Shown: positions 17,429 to 27,130, numbered from the stretch's first letter. The stretch is DNA of 64,000 nt from Chitinophaga jiangningensis (GCF_900142605.1 NZ_FRBL01000001.1:558001-622000); one strand, 5' to 3'. Notes: generated by a model not told the origin, from the letters alone. Made by a program: numbers and translations.

Positions 17429-17800
17429 TCAACAGTTGTACCACTGAGGAGGATGGAAAATAGCAAATACAGGCGTCGGAAGTACGGGATCCTTATAATA
17501 TCCGGAATGTATTATTTCATTGGCAGGAGGTGCCTGTAAAAACGATTGCAGCTCGTTTACAAACATTACTTCGTAACTCTCTTTATTTGTGTTGCTGCTT
17601 TTCTCCGGCTGCGCATCTTTCTCTAATTCTTTCTTAAGGTGACAGCGGCCATTACAGTGCATTTGAGGCTTATCCCTGTTTTCACAAAGGTTCTGCGCAA
17701 TGTACTGCTGGTTAGCCCAGTATTGCAGCACAATCAGGCCCTTGCTGGCATTCTCCAGCAATAATCCTGCGAACACTAATATGATAACAAGGTATTTCAA
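17429..17800 (-). CDS. Small membrane-anchored protein with HCNGRCHL motif
   Basis: This 123-residue protein has a hydrophobic N-terminus (MKYLVIILVFAGLLLENASKG) and then QYWANQQYIAQNLCENRDKPQMHCNGRCHLKK. Cysteines at about 39, 49 and 53 with flanking His (HCNGRCH) look like a metal site. A Lys/Glu-rich stretch and a C-terminal half ending PQWYNC follow. This kind of short protein is known to me only as an uncharacterised Bacteroidota family. It is the first gene of an apparent three-gene operon with a TonB receptor and a CxCC lipoprotein; a role in metal sensing or transfer is inference. Confidence 0.7.
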   Translation of the reverse strand: MKYLVIILVFAGLLLENASKGLIVLQYWANQQYIAQNLCENRDKPQMHCNGRCHLKKELEKDAQPEKSSNTNKESYEVMFVNELQSFLQAPPANEIIHSGYYKDPVLPTPVFAIFHPPQWYNC

Positions 17801-17807
17801 ATCCGGG

Positions 17808-17815
17808 CAAAGATA
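17808..17815 (-). promoter_or_regulatory. -7 element very close to the HCNGRCHL gene start
   Basis: On the minus strand, TATCTTTG is an exact TAnnTTTG match. It ends only 7 bases before the ATG at 17798-17800, so the transcript would have almost no leader. A -33 TTG is not evident. Confidence 0.4.
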
Positions 17816-17852
17816 GGATGGAAAACTTTAAAAAAGGAAAGTCTGATTTTTT

Positions 17853-17931
17853 TATCGCAAAAAAAAGAGGAGCCGGTGGCTCCTCTTTTTTTTTGCGATA
17901 TACCCATCGCCGGAGGCGATGGGTATATCGC
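17853..17931. repeat. Tandem hairpin pair downstream of sprA
   Basis: Hairpin 1 pairs 17853-17874 with 17878-17900 (one bulged T) around loop GGT. It contains an A8/T9 run, so it can act as a terminator in both directions. Hairpin 2 is a perfect 17-bp stem (17895-17911 with 17915-17931) around loop GGA. Both tips read GCC-NNN-GGC. The outer sequences are TATCGC, GCGATA and TATCGC, so the middle arm can pair with either side. The element ends 17 bases from the sprA stop. Confidence 0.85.
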
Positions 17932-17948
17932 ACCATGTACTAAAACTA

Positions 17949-20900
17949 TTATTGTGATAATACAAATCGTAACGTTAAACCACCACGGGTATTCGTAATC
18001 GGATACGCCGAAGATATCGCCGGTATCGTTTGTGCTCTGTCATAGAAGAAACGCAGGTTCAAACGATTGTTCACCACATAGTCAATGCTCGGTGCAATAC
18101 GCAATACCTTCTGACCACTGGTAGGAATTACCTGGTCGGCATCCAACCTGTTATTCACGGTCTTATCATCTCTCAAACTTAAATCTAGCCTGATGTTCAG
18201 GTCATTCTGCAAACGCTTGCTGCCTTCTTTATTCACAGCAAAAGGTAAAGTCACTCCGCGGATACGGTAACCACCGCCTATCGCTACTTCTGTGGAACGT
18301 AATTCCGTCAGCTGGTAGTCGATCAGGCTAAGACTCAGACTGCGGGATTTCTTAAATTCCAGTCGCAGGTTCAGGGTATTGGTGAAGGTCATATCCATAC
18401 CCAGTAACGGCACAAAGGCCTCTGTCATGGTCAGGTTAGGCACCATGAAATATGGATAGTAGTTACCACTGATAGTGTCCCTGAACGCCGGATAACCTGC
18501 AATACGTGGATCCTCATAATACATACTCGTATTGAAGGAGCTCATACTCAGTGTACCGGTGTATTTGTGCGACAACGTGAAGTTGGTAAGTATACTCCTG
18601 AATGGTTCAATTTTAGTCAACCCATTATAGGTAATATTCCAGTTTGGTTTAGGGAAGTATTTACTAAACGGATTGCTCCTCACATTATCATTCCCCTGCT
18701 TCAGCAATGGAATGTCTTCCGGACTCTTATTCGTGTAAGCCGCCATAAATGAAGGGATGAGAACGTCCTGCGCATACCTGGTATAACCATAACGGTAGGT
18801 TGGATCTTTAGGATCGTAATAAGGCACTCCTGCATCAGCATTGTAAGGGTTGGCTGCACCTAAGCGCTGGGAAATAATATTGCGGTAGTTCTCAAACCTG
18901 CGGAAGGTTTGTGACACCCCTTCTGCTGTCTGAATATCACCAAACATCGTTTTAACAGCGATGTAGGTGATCTCAAATCCACCCGCGTCATACGGACTCA
19001 AGTGAGCAAAGCCGGAAGTATCATCCACGCGTTTAAACAGCTCAGAATGTGTTTTTGAGAACGACTTGGTCATGTTCAGGTCAATACGCAGATCGCTGAT
19101 AGGTTCCAGTTGAGCCTGGAGGTTCCAGCGCTGGGTAAACTGCTGCTGGAACTGGATGTTCAGCAATGGATCCGGTGTTACCAGTCCTTTGGCCGCAAAA
19201 CGATCCATCCATGCCTTGTCAGGCTGGTAACCGAATACGAAGTCAAGCCCCGGCGCCATCGACTGCCAGTTCATGCCCAGTATCTTGGTACTATCCAGGT
19301 AACCTGGCATGCGGGTAGCCGCATTTTCATCGTAGTTGAACGTCACCATTTTCACCATCGTCAACGCTTTGAAGGCCGCTTTCACGAACCCTGAAATCTC
19401 GTCGGCGTTGTTCTGGGTATTATTATTACCCGCAGCCTTTGGATCTTTTGGATCTTTATTGTTTTGCTGCTTGTTGTTATTGTTATTGCTGGTTGGCCGG
19501 CGACTATTCACCGCCCGGAGGAACTTCGATTTATTATACAGATCGGTAAAGCGAAGCTCTGTAGTAAACCTTTTCGTATTGGCATTTTCGATGGCATTAC
19601 CCAGGTACAGCGCCAGTTGGGATGCCCCGTTCCAGTAGTATTCCGTACCATAGGAAATGGTAGCGCTGGTCCAGCTCAGTGCCGGGAACTTCGCGGTTGG
19701 CAGTACATACAGAATATTCGCATTCTGTGAATAGTTAGTAGTACGGCCTCCCTTGAAGAAGTTTTTCCAGAGGGTATCCTTCTTCTCCGAAGTATTGATC
19801 CTGCCATCCGGCTCATCCACACGGGCACGGTTCACGGCATTAAACTCAACGTTAATGCTGCGGCTCAGGTCCCACTTCATGCTGTAATAGCGGTCGAAAG
19901 TGAAGTACTTGTTATACGTTTCCGGCAGCTGGTATTTCGTATCACCACCCACGTTACGCACCCTGGTAGCCCCGAACTGACGGGAGATATCGGCCCTGAA
20001 GCTGAGGATACTGGGCACATAGTTGAAGTTGAAATCCTTCACCAGGTCAAGCCAGTGCGATTTTGACTTGATCATGCGTTTAAACGGTTCTACATATTTT
20101 TGTTCTCCGGAGAAGTTATAGCCCAGTCCTCCGCGATGTTTCGTAAGCACATCATTCTGGATGATCGGGTTATGCCGGTTGATCTGGGAGAAGGAATAAC
20201 TCACATCAAAGTTTTCGATATCCCACAGCTGGCGTTTACCTTTTTTGGTACTCATCTTCCTTACGTTGGTAAAGTTCAGACTTGTAATGGAAGTGAAGTC
20301 CTGCGCATTTTTGCGGATAGAGTCGCGCTCCCGGTTACTGCGTGCCAGGCTGAGTTTATCTTTTAGTTTGATGTCAAGGTCGTACGGGTCATACTCCGGA
20401 TTGCTGGCTGACTGCGAGTAGCCGGCATATACAGGAATAGATATTGCTGCATTTTTCGGCAGCAGTTTACCCAGGTCCAGGTTAGCAGCGGCATCATATT
20501 GCAGGAAGTTATCGCGGAAGCGTTCATTTACGCGCTGGTCGATATTTCCGAAACCTGCCGTGTGCATATTACCTGAAACGGAAACGGTACCCAGGTCGGA
20601 GAGTTGGACATCTACCCTGCCCAAAGCCGCATAACCTCCTTTTTCATCAAAGTCAGACAGACGCAGCTCGTTGAGCCAAACCTCTCCACACTTCGGCAAA
20701 CCATCGTCTTTGGTGTTCTGGATACCGATCATCATCGTCCTGGAATCACCGAGGCTTGGGTTACCTACAATCGACATATAGCCACCATATTCATCTTTCA
20801 CCGGAACGGCCGGATATGGCAGCAGCGGCGAACAGGAGTCGCACATGTTACGTAGTTGCTTCAGCTTACTGAGGTTAGCCAGTACCAGTTCCATGTTATT

Positions 20901-23900
20901 TTGCTCTGGCCAGATCTGGTTCGGATCACTTTTTCCGGTGTTCGGGTTGGTGACCTTCAGAGGAATACGATATTCGTAGTAGTTGCTCACAAAGTCGCTA
21001 CCAATACGAATTACCGCCTGCAGGTCGCCATCTTTCAGGTCCATAGAGGTACCTGAACCTTCCGCGTGGATATACATCTGCATCTTTTTATACTGGCGCA
21101 TATCCATGTTCAGGGTTTTATACACTGCCCTGATATCACCATCTTTCAGGTTACAAACCTGTAACGACAACGACTGCTCGTTGAGCTGCAGGGTGGTATT
21201 GTTGGTACTGATGGTATTCTGACGCACCACTCCGTTTGGCAGTACATAGTTAATAGGCAGGCGGCTGGAGTTTTCTTCGATGTTCACCGCCGTCTGGTTA
21301 AATGTTACACTGTTATCCAAAGGAATTGGGTCACCTGCTTTCAGCTCGTAATCGTATTTACGCCACTGGCTGCGCACCAGCTCCAGCTTACCGAAACGGA
21401 GTACCACGGAGTCCTGCCAGTTGGTCATAAACATACGCATGAAGCGGATTGATTTGAAGTCAGGGATGTTACCAACTCTGGTATCATACTGGCGGATAGG
21501 CACTTTAAACTGGTACCAGTATTCCACTGTATCCTTTCCGTTCGCCAGTTTTACGTTAGCCGGAATTTTATCCACGAGGTAGTTCTGACCTACCACCATG
21601 TCAGGCTTCAGGTCCACCCGGTACTGGAAGTACTCCTCTGTTTCATTGAGGGTGTTGTCCCTGTTCAGGTCTTCTGACTCCGGTATGTTGGTAGCGGCAG
21701 ATGAATACGTGGAGTTGCCGCTGGATGCCGGGGAGTTGCCCTCCGGATTGCTGTAGTTCTTATAACGGAAGAGAATAGAGGAACCATTATAAGAAGCGTC
21801 GCGGTAATGCTTATAGTTATCATTGGACGGATCCACATGCGCCTGTTGGCCGATCGGTGAGGAAGAACCGAACTGCTGATCGATAGAGTCGAGATAGCTT
21901 TTAAAGAATGCCTGTTCATCGGCAGACTGCAAACCATCGTACCCTACGTCCTGGAAGGCCCTGATGGCAGGGTCGTTATCGAATGCCTGGGTGATCTGCT
22001 GCTGGAATTTAGGAATGCGGCCCCATTTGGAAGAATCCAGTTTATTGGTTTCAGATGGGTTAGGCAGTCCGTTCTCAAAGAATTTCTTGGAATCCTTGAG
22101 GATATCCTCTGACACGTTACCGAGGTTGATATACAGCTGACCACCGGCCTGGTTGGTCATGGCGTTAAACGGATCCTGTATCCAGAATTCGATGTATTCG
22201 ATGTTAGCCGTTTCAAAGTCACTGTTATCCAGTGCGCGCATAATACCCGCCCAACGGGTTTGCGGCTGCATCAGTTTACCGTTACGGTCTACGGACATTT
22301 GGCTGGAAGTGAAGTTATACGGACCACGATCTTTCGGATAGTAGGCCAGGTCGAGTGTACTCAGCTGGCTTTGTCCGAAGTCAGTAGATTTATTTTTGAA
22401 TACCTCGTTCTGATACACCAGGCGTACGCGTGGGTCGGATTGCTCCTCTACGCCGATACCTGCCGGGAGATTTGGTGATCTCGGGATCTGCAACGTAGGC
22501 TCGATAATATACCAGGCCAGTTTCGCCCTGTTTTTACCGTAATCCAGGATATTATTGTATTCTGCTTCCGGGAACATTACCTGTCCGGCTGCATTGGTAG
22601 CGCCTTTCGGGGTGGATGCCAGGGCCCAGTTAGTGGCAGGGAATTTCAGGTCGTATCCACTTTTCACACCTTCAAAGTCATCGATATAAGTGGTTCCTTC
22701 CTTGCTGCCGGGTTGGTTAATGAGCTTACTATGTCCTGGGAACAACCGCGCAACCTCACCGGTGAAAATAATACTGGATGGTGCGGTAGAGTTATAGTTC
22801 GGTAGTTTATTCAGGAACTTGGTAAGCCCTTTCCACTCGGAGTTATAGTTGACGTCGAGGCCTACCATGGTATTTTTGATAGGGTCATCGCCGTAGTTCA
22901 CCTTTTGGTAGTAGGGGCGTTCACTCATTCGCACGATCGTACCACCCAGACTGAGTTTATCATTCACGAGATAGTCGAACCGTGTACCAAAGTAGTTCCT
23001 CACCTGTTGCCCGAACAGCGAGTTATTTTCATACTGTACATTGATAGGCACACCTGCATTGAGTACACCGCCGTTGATAATTTTCAGCCGGCCCATGTTG
23101 TAATCAATGATATAATCCACATTTTCACGCAGCAGCTGTCCACCTGCAGTTACGGTCACCGAACCCGGCGGGATATTAGGTGCCAGGCTGATTTCGGAGG
23201 AGCTGGCGGATTTATAGGAACCACGCAGCACGTACCTGTTCAGTTGCGGGAACTGCTGTGCTACTACTTTGATGGAATCGTAGAGTACGTTATAGAGATA
23301 TTGTTTTTCAAGCCCTACATTCCCATTGAATGCAGGTTTCAGGCCATCGCCGAAAGGCTCCAGCATAGGGAACATCACACGGCCGTTGAGGGAATTGATC
23401 GTATAGCCTTCCACGTAGTCAAACACACCGTCCGGCTGAGGATCCAGCTGGTTGTTGAGGCGGTCGAGGTTGAGGATGGTAATGATCGGTGCACCTGCCA
23501 GGCTGCCCTGTGCATCAGGGATGTAGCGTTTATCACTTGGCGGGCGTCCTTCCGCACCGGGATCTTTATAGTAGATGTCGAGTTTAAAGTCTTCTTTATT
23601 GAGTGCATAACCGCCGGTGTTATACACGTTTTTCATCATCAGGTCCCAGATAGGGAGTGCCGGGCGGGCGGAGGTAGCTTTCAGGAGCTTGAGGAACAGT
23701 ACCGGCTGGTTGGCGGAGTTGTTCTGATCCGGGGGTACGTCCTGTGAAAACTCACCCACTTTATACACCTTGCCGTTGTAGGTATATTGAAAGGCAACAG
23801 CCAGGACTTCGTCTGGCTGCAGTTGTTGGTTTAGGGAGATGAAACCCAGTTGTTTGTTCACCGTATATTCCGTGGAGTCGAGCTTTCGGGCGAACGTTTT

Positions 23901-25235
23901 CTCAAACTCTGACACAGGTGCAAGCCCCAGGGCCAGGAGCCGGCTTACGGCTGTTCCGGTGGCGCGACTACTCGGATCATTAATCAATTTCTGATACAGG
24001 TCATTGACGTTATTGTCCGGCAGGCGGTTGGAGGTGAGTACGGAGAGGCTTTTATTATAAGGCTCGTGTTCACCCAGGTCCATCAAACCTACGATGTCGC
24101 GGGTTTGGGTGGTCACCCCGGTTTTATTGGTTACCCATACTTCCAGCCTGGTGATATTAGCCAGGGATTGGATAATGGGGAGTTTGCGCATGGCGTAGTT
24201 GAAGGTATCGCGGAAAAACTGCGCCATGAGGAAGTGGCGGTTATCCTCGTACTCATCTGCTCTGATGTTGTAGTCCTGCACCATAGTACCTCCTTTAAGC
24301 TGGAGGTTTTGTTTCTGCGACTTCTGGTTGGAGAGTACGCTGGTAACGGTGAGGCGGCCAAACTGCAGTTGTGTTTTCACCCCAAACAGCGATTGTACCC
24401 CTGATATGAGGGAGCTGCGAAGGGGGAAGCTTACGTTACCTGCTTCGATTTTCTTGATAATTTCGTCGGCGTAGCCGGTGTATTCCAGTTTGATCTGGTT
24501 TTCGAAATCGAAGGCCGATTGTGTATTGTAGTTGGTGAGGATTTTAAGTTTTTCGCCGATTTTACCGGTTACGTTCATGTTGATGCCCATGTCGAAGTTG
24601 AAGCCGCCGTTTCTGCGGGCTTGTTCTACGAGTACGGGGTTTTTGATATTCTGGCCCTGGTAACCGAAGGTGAGATCGAGGCTTCCCTGTGGCTTGATGT
24701 CCACCTTACTGCCGCCAAACAGCCTGTCGAACAGGTTATTGCCATTATACATGGTGGGGCCGTTACCTTTCTGGTTAAGATTACCGAGGGTAGAAGCTCT
24801 TTTTTGCCAGTAGTTTTGCTCACTTTGCGCCGCCTGCATCTTATAGAATTCGTCGAAACTCATATAAGTGGGGTTGCGATAGTATTGGTTACCGATTTTT
24901 TCGGTAACGGTATATTGCTTTGTTACAGGGTCGTATTCAACGGTCTTATTGATATTTGCAGGGTCTTTGAGGTCCAAAGCAGTTTTGGACGGGGCCTGAT
25001 CTGTAATACTGGGGCCACGTCGGTCCTGCAAGGGATATTTCAAGGTATCTTTCTTTCTGGTTGAGTCCGGGGTAGTTTTAGCCGGAACGGTGGTATCCTG
25101 TTCCAAAACCCGGGCTTCGTTCACAGCAGTGGACAAATGCATTCCTCCTGAACGGTCCCTGGCGGCAGTGTCAACAATGATAAAAGATACTATTCCTATT
25201 ACTGCAAAAACACCGTAATATGTCTTTATAGCCAA
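17949..25235 (-). CDS. sprA: SprA, T9SS outer-membrane translocon / gliding motility protein
   Basis: At 2428 residues this is the size of SprA (Sov in Porphyromonas), the giant barrel through which type IX secretion cargo crosses the outer membrane. It starts with a hydrophobic signal (GVFAVIGIVSFIIVDTAA). The body has repeated beta-rich segments, for example GGSKVDIKPQGSLDLTFGYQ near 173 and PGSKEGTTYIDDFEG near 840, and ends in a barrel strand (GGLTLRFVLSQ). No ATG is available: the frame begins at TTG 25233-25235, and a stop lies five codons upstream. It follows ruvA by 32 bases, a neighbourhood seen in other Bacteroidota. The two type B CTD proteins in this window are likely clients. Confidence 0.95.
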   Translation of the reverse strand: MAIKTYYGVFAVIGIVSFIIVDTAARDRSGGMHLSTAVNEARVLEQDTTVPAKTTPDSTRKKDTLKYPLQDRRGPSITDQAPSKTALDLKDPANINKTVEYDPVTKQYTVTEKIGNQYYRNPTYMSFDEFYKMQAAQSEQNYWQKRASTLGNLNQKGNGPTMYNGNNLFDRLFGGSKVDIKPQGSLDLTFGYQGQNIKNPVLVEQARRNGGFNFDMGINMNVTGKIGEKLKILTNYNTQSAFDFENQIKLEYTGYADEIIKKIEAGNVSFPLRSSLISGVQSLFGVKTQLQFGRLTVTSVLSNQKSQKQNLQLKGGTMVQDYNIRADEYEDNRHFLMAQFFRDTFNYAMRKLPIIQSLANITRLEVWVTNKTGVTTQTRDIVGLMDLGEHEPYNKSLSVLTSNRLPDNNVNDLYQKLINDPSSRATGTAVSRLLALGLAPVSEFEKTFARKLDSTEYTVNKQLGFISLNQQLQPDEVLAVAFQYTYNGKVYKVGEFSQDVPPDQNNSANQPVLFLKLLKATSARPALPIWDLMMKNVYNTGGYALNKEDFKLDIYYKDPGAEGRPPSDKRYIPDAQGSLAGAPIITILNLDRLNNQLDPQPDGVFDYVEGYTINSLNGRVMFPMLEPFGDGLKPAFNGNVGLEKQYLYNVLYDSIKVVAQQFPQLNRYVLRGSYKSASSSEISLAPNIPPGSVTVTAGGQLLRENVDYIIDYNMGRLKIINGGVLNAGVPINVQYENNSLFGQQVRNYFGTRFDYLVNDKLSLGGTIVRMSERPYYQKVNYGDDPIKNTMVGLDVNYNSEWKGLTKFLNKLPNYNSTAPSSIIFTGEVARLFPGHSKLINQPGSKEGTTYIDDFEGVKSGYDLKFPATNWALASTPKGATNAAGQVMFPEAEYNNILDYGKNRAKLAWYIIEPTLQIPRSPNLPAGIGVEEQSDPRVRLVYQNEVFKNKSTDFGQSQLSTLDLAYYPKDRGPYNFTSSQMSVDRNGKLMQPQTRWAGIMRALDNSDFETANIEYIEFWIQDPFNAMTNQAGGQLYINLGNVSEDILKDSKKFFENGLPNPSETNKLDSSKWGRIPKFQQQITQAFDNDPAIRAFQDVGYDGLQSADEQAFFKSYLDSIDQQFGSSSPIGQQAHVDPSNDNYKHYRDASYNGSSILFRYKNYSNPEGNSPASSGNSTYSSAATNIPESEDLNRDNTLNETEEYFQYRVDLKPDMVVGQNYLVDKIPANVKLANGKDTVEYWYQFKVPIRQYDTRVGNIPDFKSIRFMRMFMTNWQDSVVLRFGKLELVRSQWRKYDYELKAGDPIPLDNSVTFNQTAVNIEENSSRLPINYVLPNGVVRQNTISTNNTTLQLNEQSLSLQVCNLKDGDIRAVYKTLNMDMRQYKKMQMYIHAEGSGTSMDLKDGDLQAVIRIGSDFVSNYYEYRIPLKVTNPNTGKSDPNQIWPEQNNMELVLANLSKLKQLRNMCDSCSPLLPYPAVPVKDEYGGYMSIVGNPSLGDSRTMMIGIQNTKDDGLPKCGEVWLNELRLSDFDEKGGYAALGRVDVQLSDLGTVSVSGNMHTAGFGNIDQRVNERFRDNFLQYDAAANLDLGKLLPKNAAISIPVYAGYSQSASNPEYDPYDLDIKLKDKLSLARSNRERDSIRKNAQDFTSITSLNFTNVRKMSTKKGKRQLWDIENFDVSYSFSQINRHNPIIQNDVLTKHRGGLGYNFSGEQKYVEPFKRMIKSKSHWLDLVKDFNFNYVPSILSFRADISRQFGATRVRNVGGDTKYQLPETYNKYFTFDRYYSMKWDLSRSINVEFNAVNRARVDEPDGRINTSEKKDTLWKNFFKGGRTTNYSQNANILYVLPTAKFPALSWTSATISYGTEYYWNGASQLALYLGNAIENANTKRFTTELRFTDLYNKSKFLRAVNSRRPTSNNNNNKQQNNKDPKDPKAAGNNNTQNNADEISGFVKAAFKALTMVKMVTFNYDENAATRMPGYLDSTKILGMNWQSMAPGLDFVFGYQPDKAWMDRFAAKGLVTPDPLLNIQFQQQFTQRWNLQAQLEPISDLRIDLNMTKSFSKTHSELFKRVDDTSGFAHLSPYDAGGFEITYIAVKTMFGDIQTAEGVSQTFRRFENYRNIISQRLGAANPYNADAGVPYYDPKDPTYRYGYTRYAQDVLIPSFMAAYTNKSPEDIPLLKQGNDNVRSNPFSKYFPKPNWNITYNGLTKIEPFRSILTNFTLSHKYTGTLSMSSFNTSMYYEDPRIAGYPAFRDTISGNYYPYFMVPNLTMTEAFVPLLGMDMTFTNTLNLRLEFKKSRSLSLSLIDYQLTELRSTEVAIGGGYRIRGVTLPFAVNKEGSKRLQNDLNIRLDLSLRDDKTVNNRLDADQVIPTSGQKVLRIAPSIDYVVNNRLNLRFFYDRAQTIPAISSAYPITNTRGGLTLRFVLSQ

Positions 25236-25267
25236 AAAAATAGGTTTTTATAGAGGTATAATCGTAT

Positions 25268-25855
25268 TTATAGGCTTTTCAGAGCTTTTTTGATTAACTC
25301 TTCCAAGTTTTGCAATAGTGGATCGCTTTTCATAACTCTCGTGATTGCCGTTTCTGCCATGTTACGGGCAATTCCCAAAGTCACCAGTGCATTTAACGCA
25401 TCTTCCTGGATTGTATTGTTTACAGGTAAAGATAAATGTGTAGGATGGTCCTTTCCTTTCTTCACTTTGTCTTTTAGCTCAAGAATCACGCGTTTGGCTG
25501 TTTTAGCGCCGATTCCTTTTACACTCTCGAGCATCTTTTCATTTTCCATCATGATAGCCCGGGTAATGTCTTCCGGTTGAAGAGAAGACAACATCATTCT
25601 GGCCGTACTGGCACCGATACCGGAAACGCTGATTAGCAGCAGGAAAAGGCTTCTCTCGGATTCTTCAAAAAAACCGTACAGCGTATGGCCATCTTCCTTT
25701 ATATGTAACCAGGTTAACAGCTTACAGGCTTCCAGACCCTGAATACGGGAATAGGTATTCAAACTTATCTGGACTTCGTACCCCACTCCGTTGATGTCAA
25801 TATGCACCAGTGCGGGTGATTTGTAAGCCAATTTTCCATTCAAATAAGCGATCAT
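25268..25855 (-). CDS. ruvA: Holliday junction branch migration protein RuvA
   Basis: RuvA binds four-way junctions and loads the RuvB motor. The 195-residue length is typical. The N-terminal OB fold begins MIAYLNGKLAYKSPALVHIDINGVGYEV. The tandem helix-hairpin-helix part includes LLISVSGIGASTARMML and MLESVKGIGAKTAKRVILELKDK. The C-terminal RuvB-binding domain is at about 148-195 (EDALNALVTLGI). It is divergent from fabH and probably shares a transcript with sprA. Confidence 0.97.
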   Translation of the reverse strand: MIAYLNGKLAYKSPALVHIDINGVGYEVQISLNTYSRIQGLEACKLLTWLHIKEDGHTLYGFFEESERSLFLLLISVSGIGASTARMMLSSLQPEDITRAIMMENEKMLESVKGIGAKTAKRVILELKDKVKKGKDHPTHLSLPVNNTIQEDALNALVTLGIARNMAETAITRVMKSDPLLQNLEELIKKALKSL

Positions 25856-26047
25856 AGAAGGTAAAGGTTCAGTAATTTAGTAAAAATTGACGGAAAAATA
25901 TGAAATTCATATCTCCTGAAATACCGGCAAAGATGCTAACTTTTAACGGATTGTCAACCTTCGGGATTGCATCATATGCGACTTTTTTAGGAAATATTGC
26001 TTTATGTCGTATTTTTACGCCTCGATTTAAACACACATTTAGTTCAT

Positions 26048-27055
26048 ATGAATAAAATTACAGCCGCAATTACAGCGGTGGGTGGCTATGTTCCGGATTA
26101 CGTTCTTACCAATAAGGAACTGGAGAAATTAGTCGACACAACAGATGATTGGATTCTTACCCGCACGGGAATTTCCGAGAGAAGGATTCTGAAGGGTGAA
26201 GGCAAGGGCACATCCGATCTTTGTGTGCCTGTAGCTTTAGAAATTTGCAAGAAAAGAGGCATCTCCCCTGAGGAAATTGACTTGCTGATAGTTGCAACTG
26301 TTACACCAGATATGACCTTTCCGGCTACTGCCAACGTAGTTACTGATAAAATTGGGGCTGTAAATGCATTCGGTTTCGATATCAGCGCTGCCTGTTCCGG
26401 TTTCCTCTATGCACTGGATACAGGAGCACGCTTCATCGAAAGTGGCCGTTATAAAAAAGTAATGGTGATCGGTGCCGATAAAATGAGCTCTATCATTGAT
26501 TATACTGACAGAACTACCTGCATCATCTTCGGTGATGGCGCCGGTGGCGTACTGCTCGAGCCAAACGAAGAAGGCTACGGCTTAATCGACAGCATCCTGA
26601 AAAGTGATGGTCATGGCCGCGAATACCTGCACATGAAAGCTGGTGGATCTGTAAGACCTGCCACCCTCGAAACAGTGCAGAACCGCGAACATTACGTATA
26701 CCAGGAAGGTAAAATGGTATTTAAATATGCCGTTTCCAACATGGCAGAAGCTGCCGGTGATGTGATGAAACGTAATAACCTCACTGCCGAAAACATTGCA
26801 TGGTTAGTACCTCACCAGGCCAACAAACGCATTATCAACGCAACTTCGCAATATATCAACCTGCCGGACGAGAAAGTAATGATGAACATTCATCGTTATG
26901 GTAACACCACTGCAGGAACTATTCCGCTGTGCCTCTGGGACTACGAAAAACAACTCAAAAAAGGTGACAACCTCATCCTCGCTGCATTTGGCGGTGGTTT
27001 CACCTGGGGTTCCAGCTACATCAAATGGGCATACGACGGCGATAAAGTGCAGTAG
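26048..27055 (+). CDS. fabH: Beta-ketoacyl-ACP synthase III
   Basis: FabH condenses acyl-CoA with malonyl-ACP to start fatty acid synthesis. The 335-residue frame starts at ATG 26048; an extension to 25997 adds residues without family character. The Cys-His-Asn triad is visible: Cys116 in DISAACSGFL, His256 in WLVPHQANKRI, and Asn286 in YGNTTAGTIP. The G(F/G)GFTWGS motif near the C-terminus is also present. The usual neighbours plsX and rpmF are not here. A terminator follows. Confidence 0.96.
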   Translation: MNKITAAITAVGGYVPDYVLTNKELEKLVDTTDDWILTRTGISERRILKGEGKGTSDLCVPVALEICKKRGISPEEIDLLIVATVTPDMTFPATANVVTDKIGAVNAFGFDISAACSGFLYALDTGARFIESGRYKKVMVIGADKMSSIIDYTDRTTCIIFGDGAGGVLLEPNEEGYGLIDSILKSDGHGREYLHMKAGGSVRPATLETVQNREHYVYQEGKMVFKYAVSNMAEAAGDVMKRNNLTAENIAWLVPHQANKRIINATSQYINLPDEKVMMNIHRYGNTTAGTIPLCLWDYEKQLKKGDNLILAAFGGGFTWGSSYIKWAYDGDKVQ

Positions 27056-27087
27056 TCACTAAGCTGAAAAAATGTTTGAAATCATAA

Positions 27088-27130
27088 GGGCTGATCAAAG
27101 TTTACACTTTGGTCAGCCCCTTTATTTTTT
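27088..27130 (+). terminator. Terminator between convergent fabH and lipoprotein genes
   Basis: A 13-bp stem with one G-T pair (27088-27100 with 27107-27119) is followed by CTTTATTTTTTTT. It starts 32 bases after the fabH stop. It can also be read from the minus strand, where the preceding bases are A-rich. Confidence 0.8.

Noticed and set aside
22905..23747. Long open frame (280 codons) on the plus strand inside sprA
   Set aside because: It is antisense to a clearly coding giant gene with uniform codon use. The translation has no recognisable domain or signal peptide.
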